Shown here: positions 8,695 to 16,499 of the stretch, piece by piece
Numbering within the stretch: position 1 is the first letter of the stretch
Layout of the letters: every line of letters begins with the position of its first letter
Source of the DNA: Adlercreutzia sp910585575
Lineage (GTDB): Bacteria > Actinomycetota > Coriobacteriia > Coriobacteriales > Eggerthellaceae
Length of the DNA stretch: 64,000 nucleotides
Assembly (NCBI RefSeq): GCF_951801035.1
Contig: NZ_CATOKT010000003.1
Direction: 5' to 3' (one strand)
Notes under the pieces: model-generated
Databases searched by the model: none
What the model was told of the DNA's origin: nothing
The model's input: only the letters and a program-made list of their open reading frames with translations
Translations under genes and position numbers: made by a program

Positions 8695-9440
8695 GATAGA
8701 AGCTCCTCAATGTAAAGGCCTTGATTTCGGTATTGCCGGCGAGCCACCTTGGCCTTCGCGAGCCCCGCTGCGGTGCCATGCTGTCGAACCTGCTCGTAAT
8801 GCTTGCGCTCTGCCGTGGAAAGGAAGCACTGCTCAAGGATGCGCAGATGATCGAGAGAGCGCTGGGTGGCGAACACGTACTGTTTCCCCAGATTAGTGGC
8901 GGAAAGGCTGTGCTGGCACTGAAGGTCGGTGATCTCGCCGTCTATGAACAGGTCTATAGTTTCGTACATGCGGTTGTCGGCAATAGGGGCGATAAGGTAG
9001 TCGGCCTTTTCGACCCGCGATCGCACGTCCTGGACGAGGGGATGCTCGAGGTACTCGCGCAGGCGCCCCCGGTAGCTTGCCACGGCGAGCATCCAATCAC
9101 GGTCAACGTTGAACTCCTCTTTGCTCAGCCCCGTCGGGTCGAAGGCAACCATGAAGAGCGACGAGTTGGGGAAATGAGTGACGAAGAGCGCAGACTGCTC
9201 GAGACTTTCGCCGCAGTAGAAACCTTGGCCAAAATCGTTGTTGGGGCGCGATGCCGTCAGACTGAGAGGCCCCTGGATCCCCGATTTCGACCCATGGAAG
9301 AGGACGGTTGCCCCGGTTCTTTCGAGTTCTTCCTTGTAAAGCTGCGCCTTGATCTCGTTGAGGGGAACGTCATGGGAAAACGCGTATCCGTAGAATGCGT
9401 CGAGCGCTGCCTGCCGGGGTTGGCGTTCTCGCTCATCCAA
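8691..9440 (-). CDS. DUF3990 protein (ADP-ribosyltransferase-like fold), main part of a frameshifted HTH-DUF3990 gene
   Basis: This frame carries the DUF3990 domain: VLFHGSKSGIQGPLS, then NNDFGQGFYCGESLEQSA, the family's core pattern (HG near the front, DFG-x-GFY, and an E/Q-S/A helix). DUF3990 is grouped with ADP-ribosyltransferase-like folds, so NAD-dependent modification of a target is plausible but unproven. Conserved-looking blocks VDRDWMLAVASYRGRLREY and ADYLIAPIADNRM follow. The frame as read starts at a TTG with no ribosome site; the natural N-terminus appears to be the HTH piece in the other frame (9418-9547), joined if one C is restored at the C4 run (GGGG at 9416-9419 on this strand). 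It overlaps the 195-residue gene by four bases. Confidence 0.65.
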   Translation of the reverse strand: MDERERQPRQAALDAFYGYAFSHDVPLNEIKAQLYKEELERTGATVLFHGSKSGIQGPLSLTASRPNNDFGQGFYCGESLEQSALFVTHFPNSSLFMVAFDPTGLSKEEFNVDRDWMLAVASYRGRLREYLEHPLVQDVRSRVEKADYLIAPIADNRMYETIDLFIDGEITDLQCQHSLSATNLGKQYVFATQRSLDHLRILEQCFLSTAERKHYEQVRQHGTAAGLAKAKVARRQYRNQGLYIEELLS

Positions 9441-9547
9441 TGGTCGAGTGTGGGCCGAGAAATGCCCAGTTGGCGAGCGAGGCCACTTTTGCTCAGGGCG
9501 AGAAGCTCAAGGACGAGCGCGATATCCTCTTGAATACGGAACTCCAT
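9257..9547 (-). CDS. helix-turn-helix N-terminal piece of the frameshifted HTH-DUF3990 gene
   Basis: The first 43 residues form a small HTH: LELLALSKSGLARQLGISRP followed by TLDHWMSENANP. A ribosome site (AAAGGGG) lies before the ATG. After codon 43 this frame runs out of recognisable sequence, while the DUF3990 frame picks up exactly there (RQAALDAFYGYAF), as expected if one base is missing from the C4 run at 9416-9419. Residues beyond that point in this frame are a shadow of the DUF3990 gene. If the break is real, the cell makes a free HTH peptide that could still bind the operator just upstream. Confidence 0.55.
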   Translation of the reverse strand: MEFRIQEDIALVLELLALSKSGLARQLGISRPTLDHWMSENANPGRQRSTHSTDTRFPMTFPSTRSRRSFTRKNSKEPGQPSSSMGRNRGSRGLSV

Positions 9548-9560
9548 GCCTCTACCCCTT

Positions 9561-9596
9561 TAAACTTCTATGTAAAAAACTTTACATAGAAGTTTA
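9561..9596. promoter_or_regulatory. perfect 16-bp inverted repeat, likely operator of the HTH-DUF3990 operon
   Basis: Arms taaacttctatgtaaa (9561-9576) and tttacatagaagttta (9581-9596) are exact reverse complements with a 4-base spacer. The repeat starts 14 bases before the ATG of the HTH gene, is strikingly A+T-rich, and covers where its promoter should be. Self-repression by the HTH protein is the simplest reading. Confidence 0.7.
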
Positions 9597-9770
9597 CCAC
9601 CGAGGAAGGTGCCTTGTCGATACCGATTGCCGTAGGGGGAGTGTTGGGCAACCTGCTGACACGGAAGTGCTTTTCTTACTCATGCCCCAAAGGCATGAAG
9701 AACTATAGAAAAGCGGTATTGGAGCTTTCTTTCTATGCTCTCGATAATGGAACTATACCCCCTCCCCTCC

Positions 9771-9794
9771 AAAGGCGGCCTTCGGGCCGCCTTT
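9771..9794 (+). terminator. 10-bp hairpin with TTCG loop before the hydrolase gene
   Basis: aaaggcggcc (9771-9780), loop ttcg, ggccgccttt (9785-9794): a perfect stem with a stable tetraloop. It lies 25 bases before the hydrolase ATG and has no long T-run on the plus strand. It could be a terminator for read-through from upstream or a leader hairpin of the hydrolase transcript. Bases 9597-9770 contain no gene I can support. Confidence 0.4.
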
Positions 9795-9818
9795 CCTGTA
9801 GCGAAAGGACTTGCATTT

Positions 9819-10805
9819 ATGGCTCAGCTTGAAACGACCCCCATCTGGGACAAGGTGTTTCCCCAAAGCGACAAGGTCGACCATGAGAAGGTGACCTTCC
9901 GCAATCGCTACGGCATCGAGCTTGCCGCCGACCTGTACAAGCCCAAGGGTGCGGAAGGCCCGCTAGCCGCCATTGCCGTGTCCGGCCCCTTCGGCGCGGT
10001 GAAGGAGCAGAGCTCGGGCCTGTACGCCCAGACGCTGGCCGAGCGCGGCTTCCTCACCGTTGCGCTCGACCCTTCCTTTACCGGCGAGTCCGGCGGAAGC
10101 CCGCGCTACGTGGCTTCGCCAGATATCAACACCGAGGATTTTATGGCGGCGGTGGACTTTCTGAGCTGCCGCGACGACGTGGATGCCGAGCGCATCGGCA
10201 TCCTGGGCATCTGCGGCTGGGGTGGCTTGGCGGTGAACGCCGCGTCTTGCGACCTGCGCATCAGGGCGACCGTGGCTTCCACGATGTACAACATGAGCCG
10301 CGTGAACGCCAACGGTTACTTCGATGCCGATGATAGCCCTGCGGCTCGCAACAAGAACCGCTCCGCTCTGGCGGCTCAACGCACGGCTGACTATGCGGCG
10401 GGCGATTATGTGCGCGGGGGCGGTGTGGTAGATCCGCTGCCGGAGGATGCGCCGCAGTTTGTGAAAGATTACTACGCTTACTATAAAACGCCGCGCGGTT
10501 ACCATGCGCGCTCTCTGAACTCCAATGACGGGTGGAATGTGACGGGCTGCCAGACCTTTATCAACATGCCGTTGTGCGCCTATGCTGGTGAAATCGAGGC
10601 GCCGGTTCTGCTCGTTCACGGCGAGAGGGCCCATTCGCGCTACTTTAGCGAGACAACCTACGATGCGCTGAAGGCTGGGATTGCCCCGGCCAACAAGGAG
10701 CTTGTGATCGTCCCTGGTGCCAATCATACCGACCTGTATGATCAGATGGACATTATCCCCTGGGATGCCATCGCAGTCTTCTACGACAAGGCGCTTGCTC
10801 AGTAG
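9819..10805 (+). CDS. alpha/beta hydrolase (dienelactone hydrolase / YcjY-like)
   Basis: A 328-residue soluble alpha/beta hydrolase. The nucleophile elbow reads GICGWGG (near residue 130), with cysteine where most hydrolases have serine, as in dienelactone hydrolase-like enzymes. The acid and histidine are probably within LLVHGERAHSRYF and VPGANHTDLYD near the C-terminus. The ATG at 9819 is preferred: GAAAGGA lies 8 bases before it, and the upstream 28 codons run through a hairpin. No signal peptide is present. The substrate cannot be told; relatives are annotated as peptidases, acetyl-xylan esterase-like or dienelactone hydrolases. Confidence 0.75.
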   Translation: MAQLETTPIWDKVFPQSDKVDHEKVTFRNRYGIELAADLYKPKGAEGPLAAIAVSGPFGAVKEQSSGLYAQTLAERGFLTVALDPSFTGESGGSPRYVASPDINTEDFMAAVDFLSCRDDVDAERIGILGICGWGGLAVNAASCDLRIRATVASTMYNMSRVNANGYFDADDSPAARNKNRSALAAQRTADYAAGDYVRGGGVVDPLPEDAPQFVKDYYAYYKTPRGYHARSLNSNDGWNVTGCQTFINMPLCAYAGEIEAPVLLVHGERAHSRYFSETTYDALKAGIAPANKELVIVPGANHTDLYDQMDIIPWDAIAVFYDKALAQ

Positions 10806-10844
10806 CAGCCACGGCGGCGCGGGCGCGCGCAGGCCGAGAAGACG

Positions 10845-10890
10845 AGAAGGGGGCTCCCGCTTGCCGCTGGAGCCCCCTTCTCTGCGTTTT
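10845..10890. terminator. bidirectional terminator between hydrolase and ybjQ
   Basis: A 13-bp perfect stem, agaagggggctcc (10845-10857) and ggagcccccttct (10869-10881), followed by tttt at 10887. It separates two convergent genes and could stop both transcripts. Confidence 0.65.
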
Positions 10891-10922
10891 GGGGTTGAGG
10901 CCGCTTGTTGCTGGAGCGGTGT

Positions 10923-11246
10923 CTACGCCTTCTCTACCGTGACGGCGGTGCCGGAGGCGCTTACCATGAGCATGTTGCCCTGGCCGAGCACTTCGTAATC
11001 CACGTCTACTCCGATGATGGCGTGGGCGCCCAGGGCCGCGGCGCGCTGCTCCATTTCGGCGATGGCCTGGGTGCGGGCCTGCAGGAGCTCCTCCTCGTAG
11101 CCTTCCGAGCGGCCACCCACAATGTTGCGAATGCCGGCACCGAAGTCGCGCAGGAAGTTGATGCCAGTGATGACCTCGCCGAACACAATGCCGTAGTACC
11201 CGGTAACGCGGTAACCTTCAATAGTGGGAGTCGTGGTAGTGATCAT
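10923..11246 (-). CDS. YbjQ/UPF0145 family protein
   Basis: A 107-residue protein of the YbjQ family: GYRVTGYYGIVFGEV, then a helix with EGYEEELLQARTQAI, and the end GAHAIIGVDVDYEVLG. Members form pentamers with a fold related to dodecins and have been annotated as heavy-metal-binding without a settled role. The ribosome site AAAGGAAC lies before the ATG. It appears monocistronic. Upstream, between 11247 and 11426, lies an imperfect 8-bp inverted repeat (cgtatcgcgttcgtgatacg, 11290-11309) that may belong to its promoter. Confidence 0.85.
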   Translation of the reverse strand: MITTTTPTIEGYRVTGYYGIVFGEVITGINFLRDFGAGIRNIVGGRSEGYEEELLQARTQAIAEMEQRAAALGAHAIIGVDVDYEVLGQGNMLMVSASGTAVTVEKA

Positions 11247-11426
11247 GGGCCGGTTCCTTTCTGCTCGCTGCCTTATGCTTTTAGTTTAACGTATCGCGTT
11301 CGTGATACGCCTTGTGCGACAAATGCGATGCGGGAAGAGCCCGGGACGCGATTATGGCTGCGACCAACGAGGCCAAGCTGGCTGCTGTCGTGGATCTTCT
11401 GGCATCGCGCTGAAGGTGGTACCGCT

Positions 11427-12209
11427 CTAGCCCTGCCCGTTTTCGCGCTCTTTGAGCTGGCGATCGATCTCGTCTTTCACGGCGTTAACGGGCGCTTCGC
11501 CTTGGAAATAGTCGGGATCGCGCACCATGCGACGGGCCTCGAAAGCCGTAATCCCGAAATCGTAGAGGGCGTGGGCCAGGGCCACGGCGGCCAGCATGCC
11601 CGTCAGCACGTAAAACGTACCAAGGAGAAGACCGATAGTTGTTACCACCAGGTTGGCATAGAGGCAGTGGTACTGGGTGTGCATGAGGGTGAATACCACC
11701 GTCGAGGCAATGACGGCGACGATCGCCGCACCCGCGAAGCCCAGAACGGGCTCGGCCACCACCATCACTACGCCAATGACGGCGAAGCGAAAGCCCACTT
11801 CTTCGGCGCAACCCACGCCCAGCATAAGGGGCGCAATTTTTCCCAGAGGTAGGCGCGCTATCTCACCGCTCAGGCCGCGGCGCACCTCGAGCACCTCTTC
11901 GCGGCCCTTTGCGGTACGCCAAGCCAGCCCCTCGGCCGCGCGATCAATACCGAACATGAGCGCGGCAAGCACGATGGCGCAGGCCATGGACCCTGGCCAT
12001 CCAACGGCAAGTCCGTCGGCCCACGCCGCGGCCCAGCCGTTGGTGACGGCCTGCCACAGACCTTCGCCGCGCAGGCAGCACAGCACGATGGTGCAGATGA
12101 TGGCAGCCACCGTGGTTGCGAGCACCGATCCGACTAGAACTTGCGTCAGGCGTTCTTCCTCTTCCTGGGGAAGAGGAAACTTCTCGCGAGCTTTGGCGAA
12201 GACATCCAT
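11427..12209 (-). CDS. CPBP-family intramembrane metalloprotease
   Basis: A 260-residue membrane protein with about 7 hydrophobic segments. It has the three motifs of the CPBP (CAAX-processing / bacteriocin-processing, Abi) proteases: CAEEVGFR (EExxxR), FTLMHTQ (FxxxH) and AHALYDF (HxxxD), which bind the catalytic metal inside the membrane. In bacteria the substrates are mostly unknown. The start at 12209 is chosen for the GGGAGTCC site just upstream; the open frame extends 24 codons further. No operon partner. Confidence 0.8.
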   Translation of the reverse strand: MDVFAKAREKFPLPQEEEERLTQVLVGSVLATTVAAIICTIVLCCLRGEGLWQAVTNGWAAAWADGLAVGWPGSMACAIVLAALMFGIDRAAEGLAWRTAKGREEVLEVRRGLSGEIARLPLGKIAPLMLGVGCAEEVGFRFAVIGVVMVVAEPVLGFAGAAIVAVIASTVVFTLMHTQYHCLYANLVVTTIGLLLGTFYVLTGMLAAVALAHALYDFGITAFEARRMVRDPDYFQGEAPVNAVKDEIDRQLKERENGQG

Positions 12210-12530
12210 AGGGACTCCCGGTTTGGACGGACGGCAGGGTGCGCGGTTGCGCCAAGTCCCTAGTGTACGCCCGATCTCCATCTTCGCTCACAGATTTTGG
12301 TCTGAAATGTACGGTTTAGCATGCGAAACCGTACCTTTCGGCACACTCTGAGATGGGCACGCGGAGTTTTCCCAGGTGAGTTTTGATCGATAAGCAGATC
12401 GGCAAGCGAAATCCTGCTAAAGCGTTGTTTTCAGGACAAAAATGCTCGGCGACGATTTGCTCGACGGTGTTTTGACAGGGTGGCTTCGGGCTTTTGGCTA
12501 GCCCTTCAGCAGCCTTTCCGCCACTGGTTG
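12210..12530. promoter_or_regulatory. intergenic region with a 9-bp inverted repeat
   Basis: This 321-base gap contains no supported gene. It holds gtacggttt (12309-12317), 8-base spacer, aaaccgtac (12326-12334), an operator-like perfect inverted repeat about 100 bases upstream of the CPBP protease start. The portion 12400-12530 lies downstream of the radical SAM gene and shows no strong terminator. Confidence 0.35.
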
Positions 12531-13403
12531 CTAGCAGTTGCCGGTGTAAATGTTTTCCAAATAGCGTCGCGCGACGTTTGCCAAGCGATGGACGTCGGCC
12601 ACGGGGGTGGCGGGGCGGTCGGTCAGGCGGTGACAGGGGAAGAAGCGCGTCAGGTGATAGGGGATGGTCGGATCCAGCGAGGCGAGCCACTGAGCGGCTG
12701 CGGCAATTTCCTGCTCGCTGTCGTTTTTGCCGGGTATGACAAGGGTGGTGACTTCCAGATGACAGGTAGGCGCGGCGGCCAGGGTGGCAATGGTGTGCTT
12801 GACCGTTTCCAGGTTGCCGCCGACGAAGTCGTAGAACTCCGGGGTGAATCCCTTGAGGTCGATGTTGGCCGCATCGATAAGGGGTAGCAGCTCGGCCAAG
12901 GGCTCAGGGTTCACGAAGCCATTGGACACCAGGATGTTCACCAGGCCGCGCTGATGGGCCAAGTATCCCGTATCGCGTACGAACTCGTAGCCGATAAGGG
13001 GCTCGTTGTAGGTGAAGGCAACGCCGATATTGCCCTGGTCGCGCGCGGATTCGGCCAGCTCTACCAGTTCGGTGGGCTGCACTTCTTTCCAGGGCACGTC
13101 CTTTGGCCCGGCGCAGGCGATGGAGGCGTTCTGACAGAACGGGCAGCGAAGGTTGCAGCCGTAGGAGCCCACGGACAGCACCAAGGCTCCCGGATGAAAC
13201 TGTGCCAGCGGCTTTTTCTCAATGGGGTCGAGGGCCAGCGACGTCAGGCGTCCGTAGTTGTCGTCCACGACGCGACCGTCCAGGGCGCGGCGTCCGCGGC
13301 AGAGCCCCCATTGCCCTTCGGCGAGCGTGCAGGCGTGCGGGCAGACGGGACAGGTGACGCGACCGTCAATGGAGGGCATGCCGACTATCGGATGCTCATT
13401 CAT
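12531..13403 (-). CDS. amrS: AmmeMemoRadiSam system radical SAM enzyme
   Basis: A 290-residue radical SAM protein. The N-terminal CPVCPHACTLAEGQWGLC is characteristic of this subfamily (related to pyruvate formate-lyase activase-like proteins), followed by the cluster motif GCNLRCPFCQN (CxxxCxxC) that binds [4Fe-4S] and S-adenosylmethionine. It pairs across bacteria and archaea with the AMMECR1 and Memo proteins; the reaction of the system is not established to my knowledge. The ATG at 13403 overlaps the end of the Memo-AMMECR1 gene by 8 bases and has a GGAGGCG site, so they form one operon. An in-frame extension upstream lies inside that gene and is rejected. Confidence 0.9.
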   Translation of the reverse strand: MNEHPIVGMPSIDGRVTCPVCPHACTLAEGQWGLCRGRRALDGRVVDDNYGRLTSLALDPIEKKPLAQFHPGALVLSVGSYGCNLRCPFCQNASIACAGPKDVPWKEVQPTELVELAESARDQGNIGVAFTYNEPLIGYEFVRDTGYLAHQRGLVNILVSNGFVNPEPLAELLPLIDAANIDLKGFTPEFYDFVGGNLETVKHTIATLAAAPTCHLEVTTLVIPGKNDSEQEIAAAAQWLASLDPTIPYHLTRFFPCHRLTDRPATPVADVHRLANVARRYLENIYTGNC

Positions 13404-14802
13404 GGCGCGGCTCGCCTCCAGCGGTGTGGCGCACCACTTCGAAGCGTTCCAGCTTGGCGTTCTCGTTCGGACGCATGCCGGCTTTCTGTTTGGCAATGGC
13501 AATCTGGTCCATGACCGTGTCGACGCCCTCCAGATCGGGCAGCAAAAGCCCACGTTTAAAGCCATGGCTTACGATGACGCCATAGCGCTTCGGATCCAGC
13601 TGCTCCAGCGAATCGACGGGCTCGGGTTCGCCCAGCACATCCACCGAATAGGACAGGTGGTCCAGCTCATCGGGGCGCACGGCGGGGAAACGCGGGTCTT
13701 GAGTAGCGGCCGCTACGCCGTTCATGATGATTTCCTCGGCCAGGGAGGCACGGGTGGGGGCAATGGTGCCGATGCAGCCGCGCAAGTTGCCGAACTCATG
13801 CAGGCTCACGAAGGCGCCGGCGCGGCGGTGGGTCAGCTCGGGCGGCAGGTTAGCGGGAACTGGCAGCACGCGACCGTCGCGTACGATGGACTCGACGCTG
13901 GCGCGGGCCAGCGCCACGAGGGGGTCAATGTCGCGGCCGTGCTCTTCCTCTTCCCGTATTTCTGTAGCAGCTTCGGCTTCGGTGCTGGTAGGGGCCTTCT
14001 CCACCTCGAAGGCCGCCACGCCGTAGCCCACGCCGAAGGGGCCTTCGTAGCTCAGCAGCTCGGCGGTATAGGGCAGCCCCTCCAGGGCGCCGGCCATGAT
14101 CTCGAAGGAGCGCAGACCGCACTCGGCGGCGCCGTCGCACAGCTCTTCGTTCAGATTGAACAGCTCTTGGAGGCGTCCTTGGCGGAAGATGTCGGCAATG
14201 GCCTGATCGAATTGCGGACCCTCGGGCGCGAAGCCGTAGGGGCCGTCAGCCTTGAGCTTGTGGGAAAGATCGCCGCTGGCGATAAGCACGCAGCGCGTGT
14301 CCAGGGCATCAGCCGCCTGGGCAATGGCCTGGCCGAGGAAGCGGTGGTCGGCGTCGCTCAGGCCTGAGAGGCCAATGCGCACCACGGGCACGGCGGTCAG
14401 GTCCACGGTCTGGGCCAAGAAATGCAGGGGGACAAAGGTGGCATGATCGAGCTCCTCCATGCCCTGGGGCGCGCCGGCGCTGGGAATGGAGCGATGGCGC
14501 AAACGCGCGGCGACGGCGTCGGCGAAGGGCCGATCGGTGCGCACCGTGATGCGCTCCTGGGGTTGGCCGAAGGCGGCCATCGAGCCGTGCTCCTCGGGGG
14601 TGTCGGCAATGAAGAAGCCGTCGCGGTAGAGCGGTGCGTGCGGAGAGGTGATGACGATGACCTGCGGTTGATGGGCGGCGACGCGTCGGGCCACTTCCTG
14701 ATAGGCGGCGATAGTGTCGGCGATGGCGGCTTCTTGGCCGCGGCCCACCGCGGGCACAATGAGGGGCGGATGGGGGACGGCGTAGGCGGCAAGCAGGCTC
14801 AT
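13396..14802 (-). CDS. fused Memo (AmmeMemoRadiSam B) and AMMECR1 (AmmeMemoRadiSam A) protein
   Basis: A 468-residue two-domain protein. Residues ~1-265 are the Memo / extradiol-dioxygenase LigB-like domain: AYAVPHPPLIVPAVG, VITSPHAPLYRDGF, and IASGDLSHKL, the last containing a likely metal or active-site histidine. Residues ~290-468 are AMMECR1: the hallmark LRGCIGT (in NLRGCIGTIAPTRA) and DPRFPAV. The ATG at 14802 is preferred because AAGGAAG precedes it and homology begins there; 68 further in-frame codons upstream are non-conserved. The radical SAM partner overlaps its 3-prime end. The system's substrate is unknown. Confidence 0.88.
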   Translation of the reverse strand: MSLLAAYAVPHPPLIVPAVGRGQEAAIADTIAAYQEVARRVAAHQPQVIVITSPHAPLYRDGFFIADTPEEHGSMAAFGQPQERITVRTDRPFADAVAARLRHRSIPSAGAPQGMEELDHATFVPLHFLAQTVDLTAVPVVRIGLSGLSDADHRFLGQAIAQAADALDTRCVLIASGDLSHKLKADGPYGFAPEGPQFDQAIADIFRQGRLQELFNLNEELCDGAAECGLRSFEIMAGALEGLPYTAELLSYEGPFGVGYGVAAFEVEKAPTSTEAEAATEIREEEEHGRDIDPLVALARASVESIVRDGRVLPVPANLPPELTHRRAGAFVSLHEFGNLRGCIGTIAPTRASLAEEIIMNGVAAATQDPRFPAVRPDELDHLSYSVDVLGEPEPVDSLEQLDPKRYGVIVSHGFKRGLLLPDLEGVDTVMDQIAIAKQKAGMRPNENAKLERFEVVRHTAGGEPRHE

Positions 14803-14893
14803 GGGATCATCTTCCTTTGCATGACCAGGCAGGTAGGCAATGGTTCCATGGTGCACCGAGTAAGGTGCCGTTGCGGCGTTGGTCGGGGAAGTG

Positions 14894-15520
14894 TCACAAG
14901 ATTGTTGGCGCTGCACTGCCCGAGCGTAGCCCCGTTTCGTCCGCAACCCAATGGACGGGCTGATCGAAGGACTCAACAGCGCCCAGAGCACGCAAGTCGG
15001 AAACACGCTGAGCGGTGCGAGTCAATCCCAGGCTTGTGCCCGGGAAGGAAGCGAGGAAGCGATCGTAATAACCGCCGCCATAACCAAGACGGTAGCCGGC
15101 ATCGTCGAACAGCAGTCCAGGCACGAGCGCCAGTGCACGTGAGTCGGCCGTCCGGGGATCGATGAGCGTTGCGGGGTTGTTCGGCGGCTCCAGGATGCCT
15201 CCATAGCCAGGGGCGAGGTCGGACAGGGAGGTGATGAGATGCCAGGTCATGAGGCCGGTACCCGGCAGGCAGCGAGGAAGGGCCACCTCCTTATCCTGGC
15301 GCAGCGCCTCTTCGATGAGGGTATGGGTTTCCACTTCGCTTCCGAAGGAGCAGTAGGCGAGGATCAGTGGGGCGCGAGAGAAGAGGCTGCTCTCCATGAC
15401 GGCCTGGGCCATGGCGTGGTCGGCGGTTTTGCGGGTTGCGGGATCGAGGCTTTCGCGCAGCGCCTGCGCTTGTTGGCGCAGCGGCATTTTGCCGTCGGTT
15501 GTGAGGTGTGCGCGGTTCAT
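14894..15520 (-). CDS. 5-formyltetrahydrofolate cyclo-ligase
   Basis: Converts 5-formyl-THF to 5,10-methenyl-THF with ATP, returning stored folate to the one-carbon pool. The 208-residue protein has the family signature VPGLLFDDAGYRLGYGGGYY followed by DRFL, and an N-terminal basic helix RQQAQALRESLD. The ribosome site AGGAGC precedes the ATG. It is upstream of, and in the same direction as, the Memo-AMMECR1 gene (91-base gap), so a common transcript is possible. It complements the formate/folate cluster at 45-50 kb. Confidence 0.9.
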   Translation of the reverse strand: MNRAHLTTDGKMPLRQQAQALRESLDPATRKTADHAMAQAVMESSLFSRAPLILAYCSFGSEVETHTLIEEALRQDKEVALPRCLPGTGLMTWHLITSLSDLAPGYGGILEPPNNPATLIDPRTADSRALALVPGLLFDDAGYRLGYGGGYYDRFLASFPGTSLGLTRTAQRVSDLRALGAVESFDQPVHWVADETGLRSGSAAPTIL

Positions 15521-15944
15521 GATGCTCCTAAGGTAAAACGTTGCCGTCTGCCCTTCAGCCGGTAGGGTATCGTCGGCGCCAAGGAAGCCCGCAGGGAAGG
15601 GGCGGCGCCAGCCTCGGTACCCAAGAAGACTAAAGGGCGGCGCAGCGCCAGCCTCGGCGCCAAGGGGATCGGGCGGCGAGTTGCTAGCTTCAGCATAGCA
15701 GGCGTTTCCACTTGCGGGGCTGTCACCTTGTCTGTGGGTCGCTTCTGGTCAATTGGCGGCCGTTTTCCATCGAGCGGACGGATGACGGCCGCAAAATCGT
15801 TCTTTTGCGGCTGCAGATCCGGCTGGCAACGGTTGGGGAAACACTTGCTCTCGGTGTTTTGACGAATGGCCTGGTGGCCAGGGATGTCGTCCGGTTGGGC
15901 GCACAATGGCCATGGTACGTGCACTTCAAAAGAAAGGATGTGCC
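15521..15944. repeat. gene-free region with an imperfect GC-rich direct repeat
   Basis: A 424-base gap with no supported gene. It contains two direct copies of a GC-rich unit that reads gggcggcgc...cagcctcgg...ccaag (15600-15625 and 15635-15664), the second copy carrying a small internal duplication, plus a partial third cggcgccaagg at 15573-15583. The right part contains the thioredoxin promoter; its ribosome site AAAGGATG is at 15931-15938. Confidence 0.4.
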
Positions 15945-16253
15945 ATGATTGAGCAATTAAGTGAAAGCGACTTTTCCCAGAAAGTTATCGACGCGCCGGG
16001 CAAAGTGCTGGTGGAGTTCTTCGCCACGTGGTGTCCCCATTGCCAGCGCATGATGCCGGTTATCGGCTTGGTGGCCGATCGCCTCGAGGGCGAGGTGCCC
16101 GTCTATCAAGTGGATATCGACAAGTGCCCTCAGCTGGCCCAGAAGTACGCCTCCAATGGCGTGCCCACCTTCTTGCTCTTTGAGGATGGCGCGGTGAAAA
16201 AGACCCTGGTGGGCGAGCAGTCCGAGCAGCATCTGCAGCAGCTGGCTGCCTAA
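15945..16253 (+). CDS. thioredoxin-family protein
   Basis: A 102-residue single-domain thioredoxin. The redox motif is WCPHC (Cys30, Cys33) rather than the classical WCGPC, with the cis-proline region as NGVPTFLLF. The proline-histidine dipeptide resembles DsbA-type active sites and would tend to make it more oxidising than standard thioredoxin; it has no signal peptide, so it should act in the cytoplasm. The start at 15945 follows AAAGGATGTGCC. No thioredoxin reductase gene is adjacent. Confidence 0.87.
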   Translation: MIEQLSESDFSQKVIDAPGKVLVEFFATWCPHCQRMMPVIGLVADRLEGEVPVYQVDIDKCPQLAQKYASNGVPTFLLFEDGAVKKTLVGEQSEQHLQQLAA

Positions 16254-16384
16254 GGGGCCCTGAATAGCGGGACGCCGCTGCGCCGCGTCGCGTATAGCGC
16301 GGTGCTTTGCGCCGATCGCGGTTTGGGCGACGGTCCTTTATGGTTGATGGAAGTGCTGGATATTCGGCGCTTTGTCCTTCCGGG

Positions 16385-16420
16385 GACAGGCGGCCCCTTC
16401 TTCGGAAGGGGCCGCCTGTC
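16385..16420 (+). terminator. strong hairpin terminator after the thioredoxin gene
   Basis: A perfect 16-bp stem, gacaggcggccccttc and gaaggggccgcctgtc, closed by ttcg (16401-16404) and followed by gttctgt. It isolates the thioredoxin gene from the aldo/keto reductase. Confidence 0.75.
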
Positions 16421-16438
16421 GTTCTGTCAAAAGTCTTC

Positions 16439-16469
16439 TTGACTTGGAGTTGGCTCTAATTATTACTAT
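16439..16469 (+). promoter_or_regulatory. sigma70-like promoter of the aldo/keto reductase
   Basis: TTGACT (16439-16444) and an A+T-rich -10 region, ATTACT at 17-base spacing or TACTAT at 19, lie about 30 bases before the ATG. The palindrome atcatgat at 16468-16475 sits at the expected transcription start and could be part of an operator. Confidence 0.5.
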
Positions 16470-16499
16470 CATGATCAGAGACTACTGAGAGGAGACTCC

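Noticed and set aside
11300..11413. Short coding-like stretch ending AKLAAVVDLLASR
   Set aside because: About 34 codons with a stop just upstream, no ribosome site and no recognised family. It could be a remnant but support is too thin to list.
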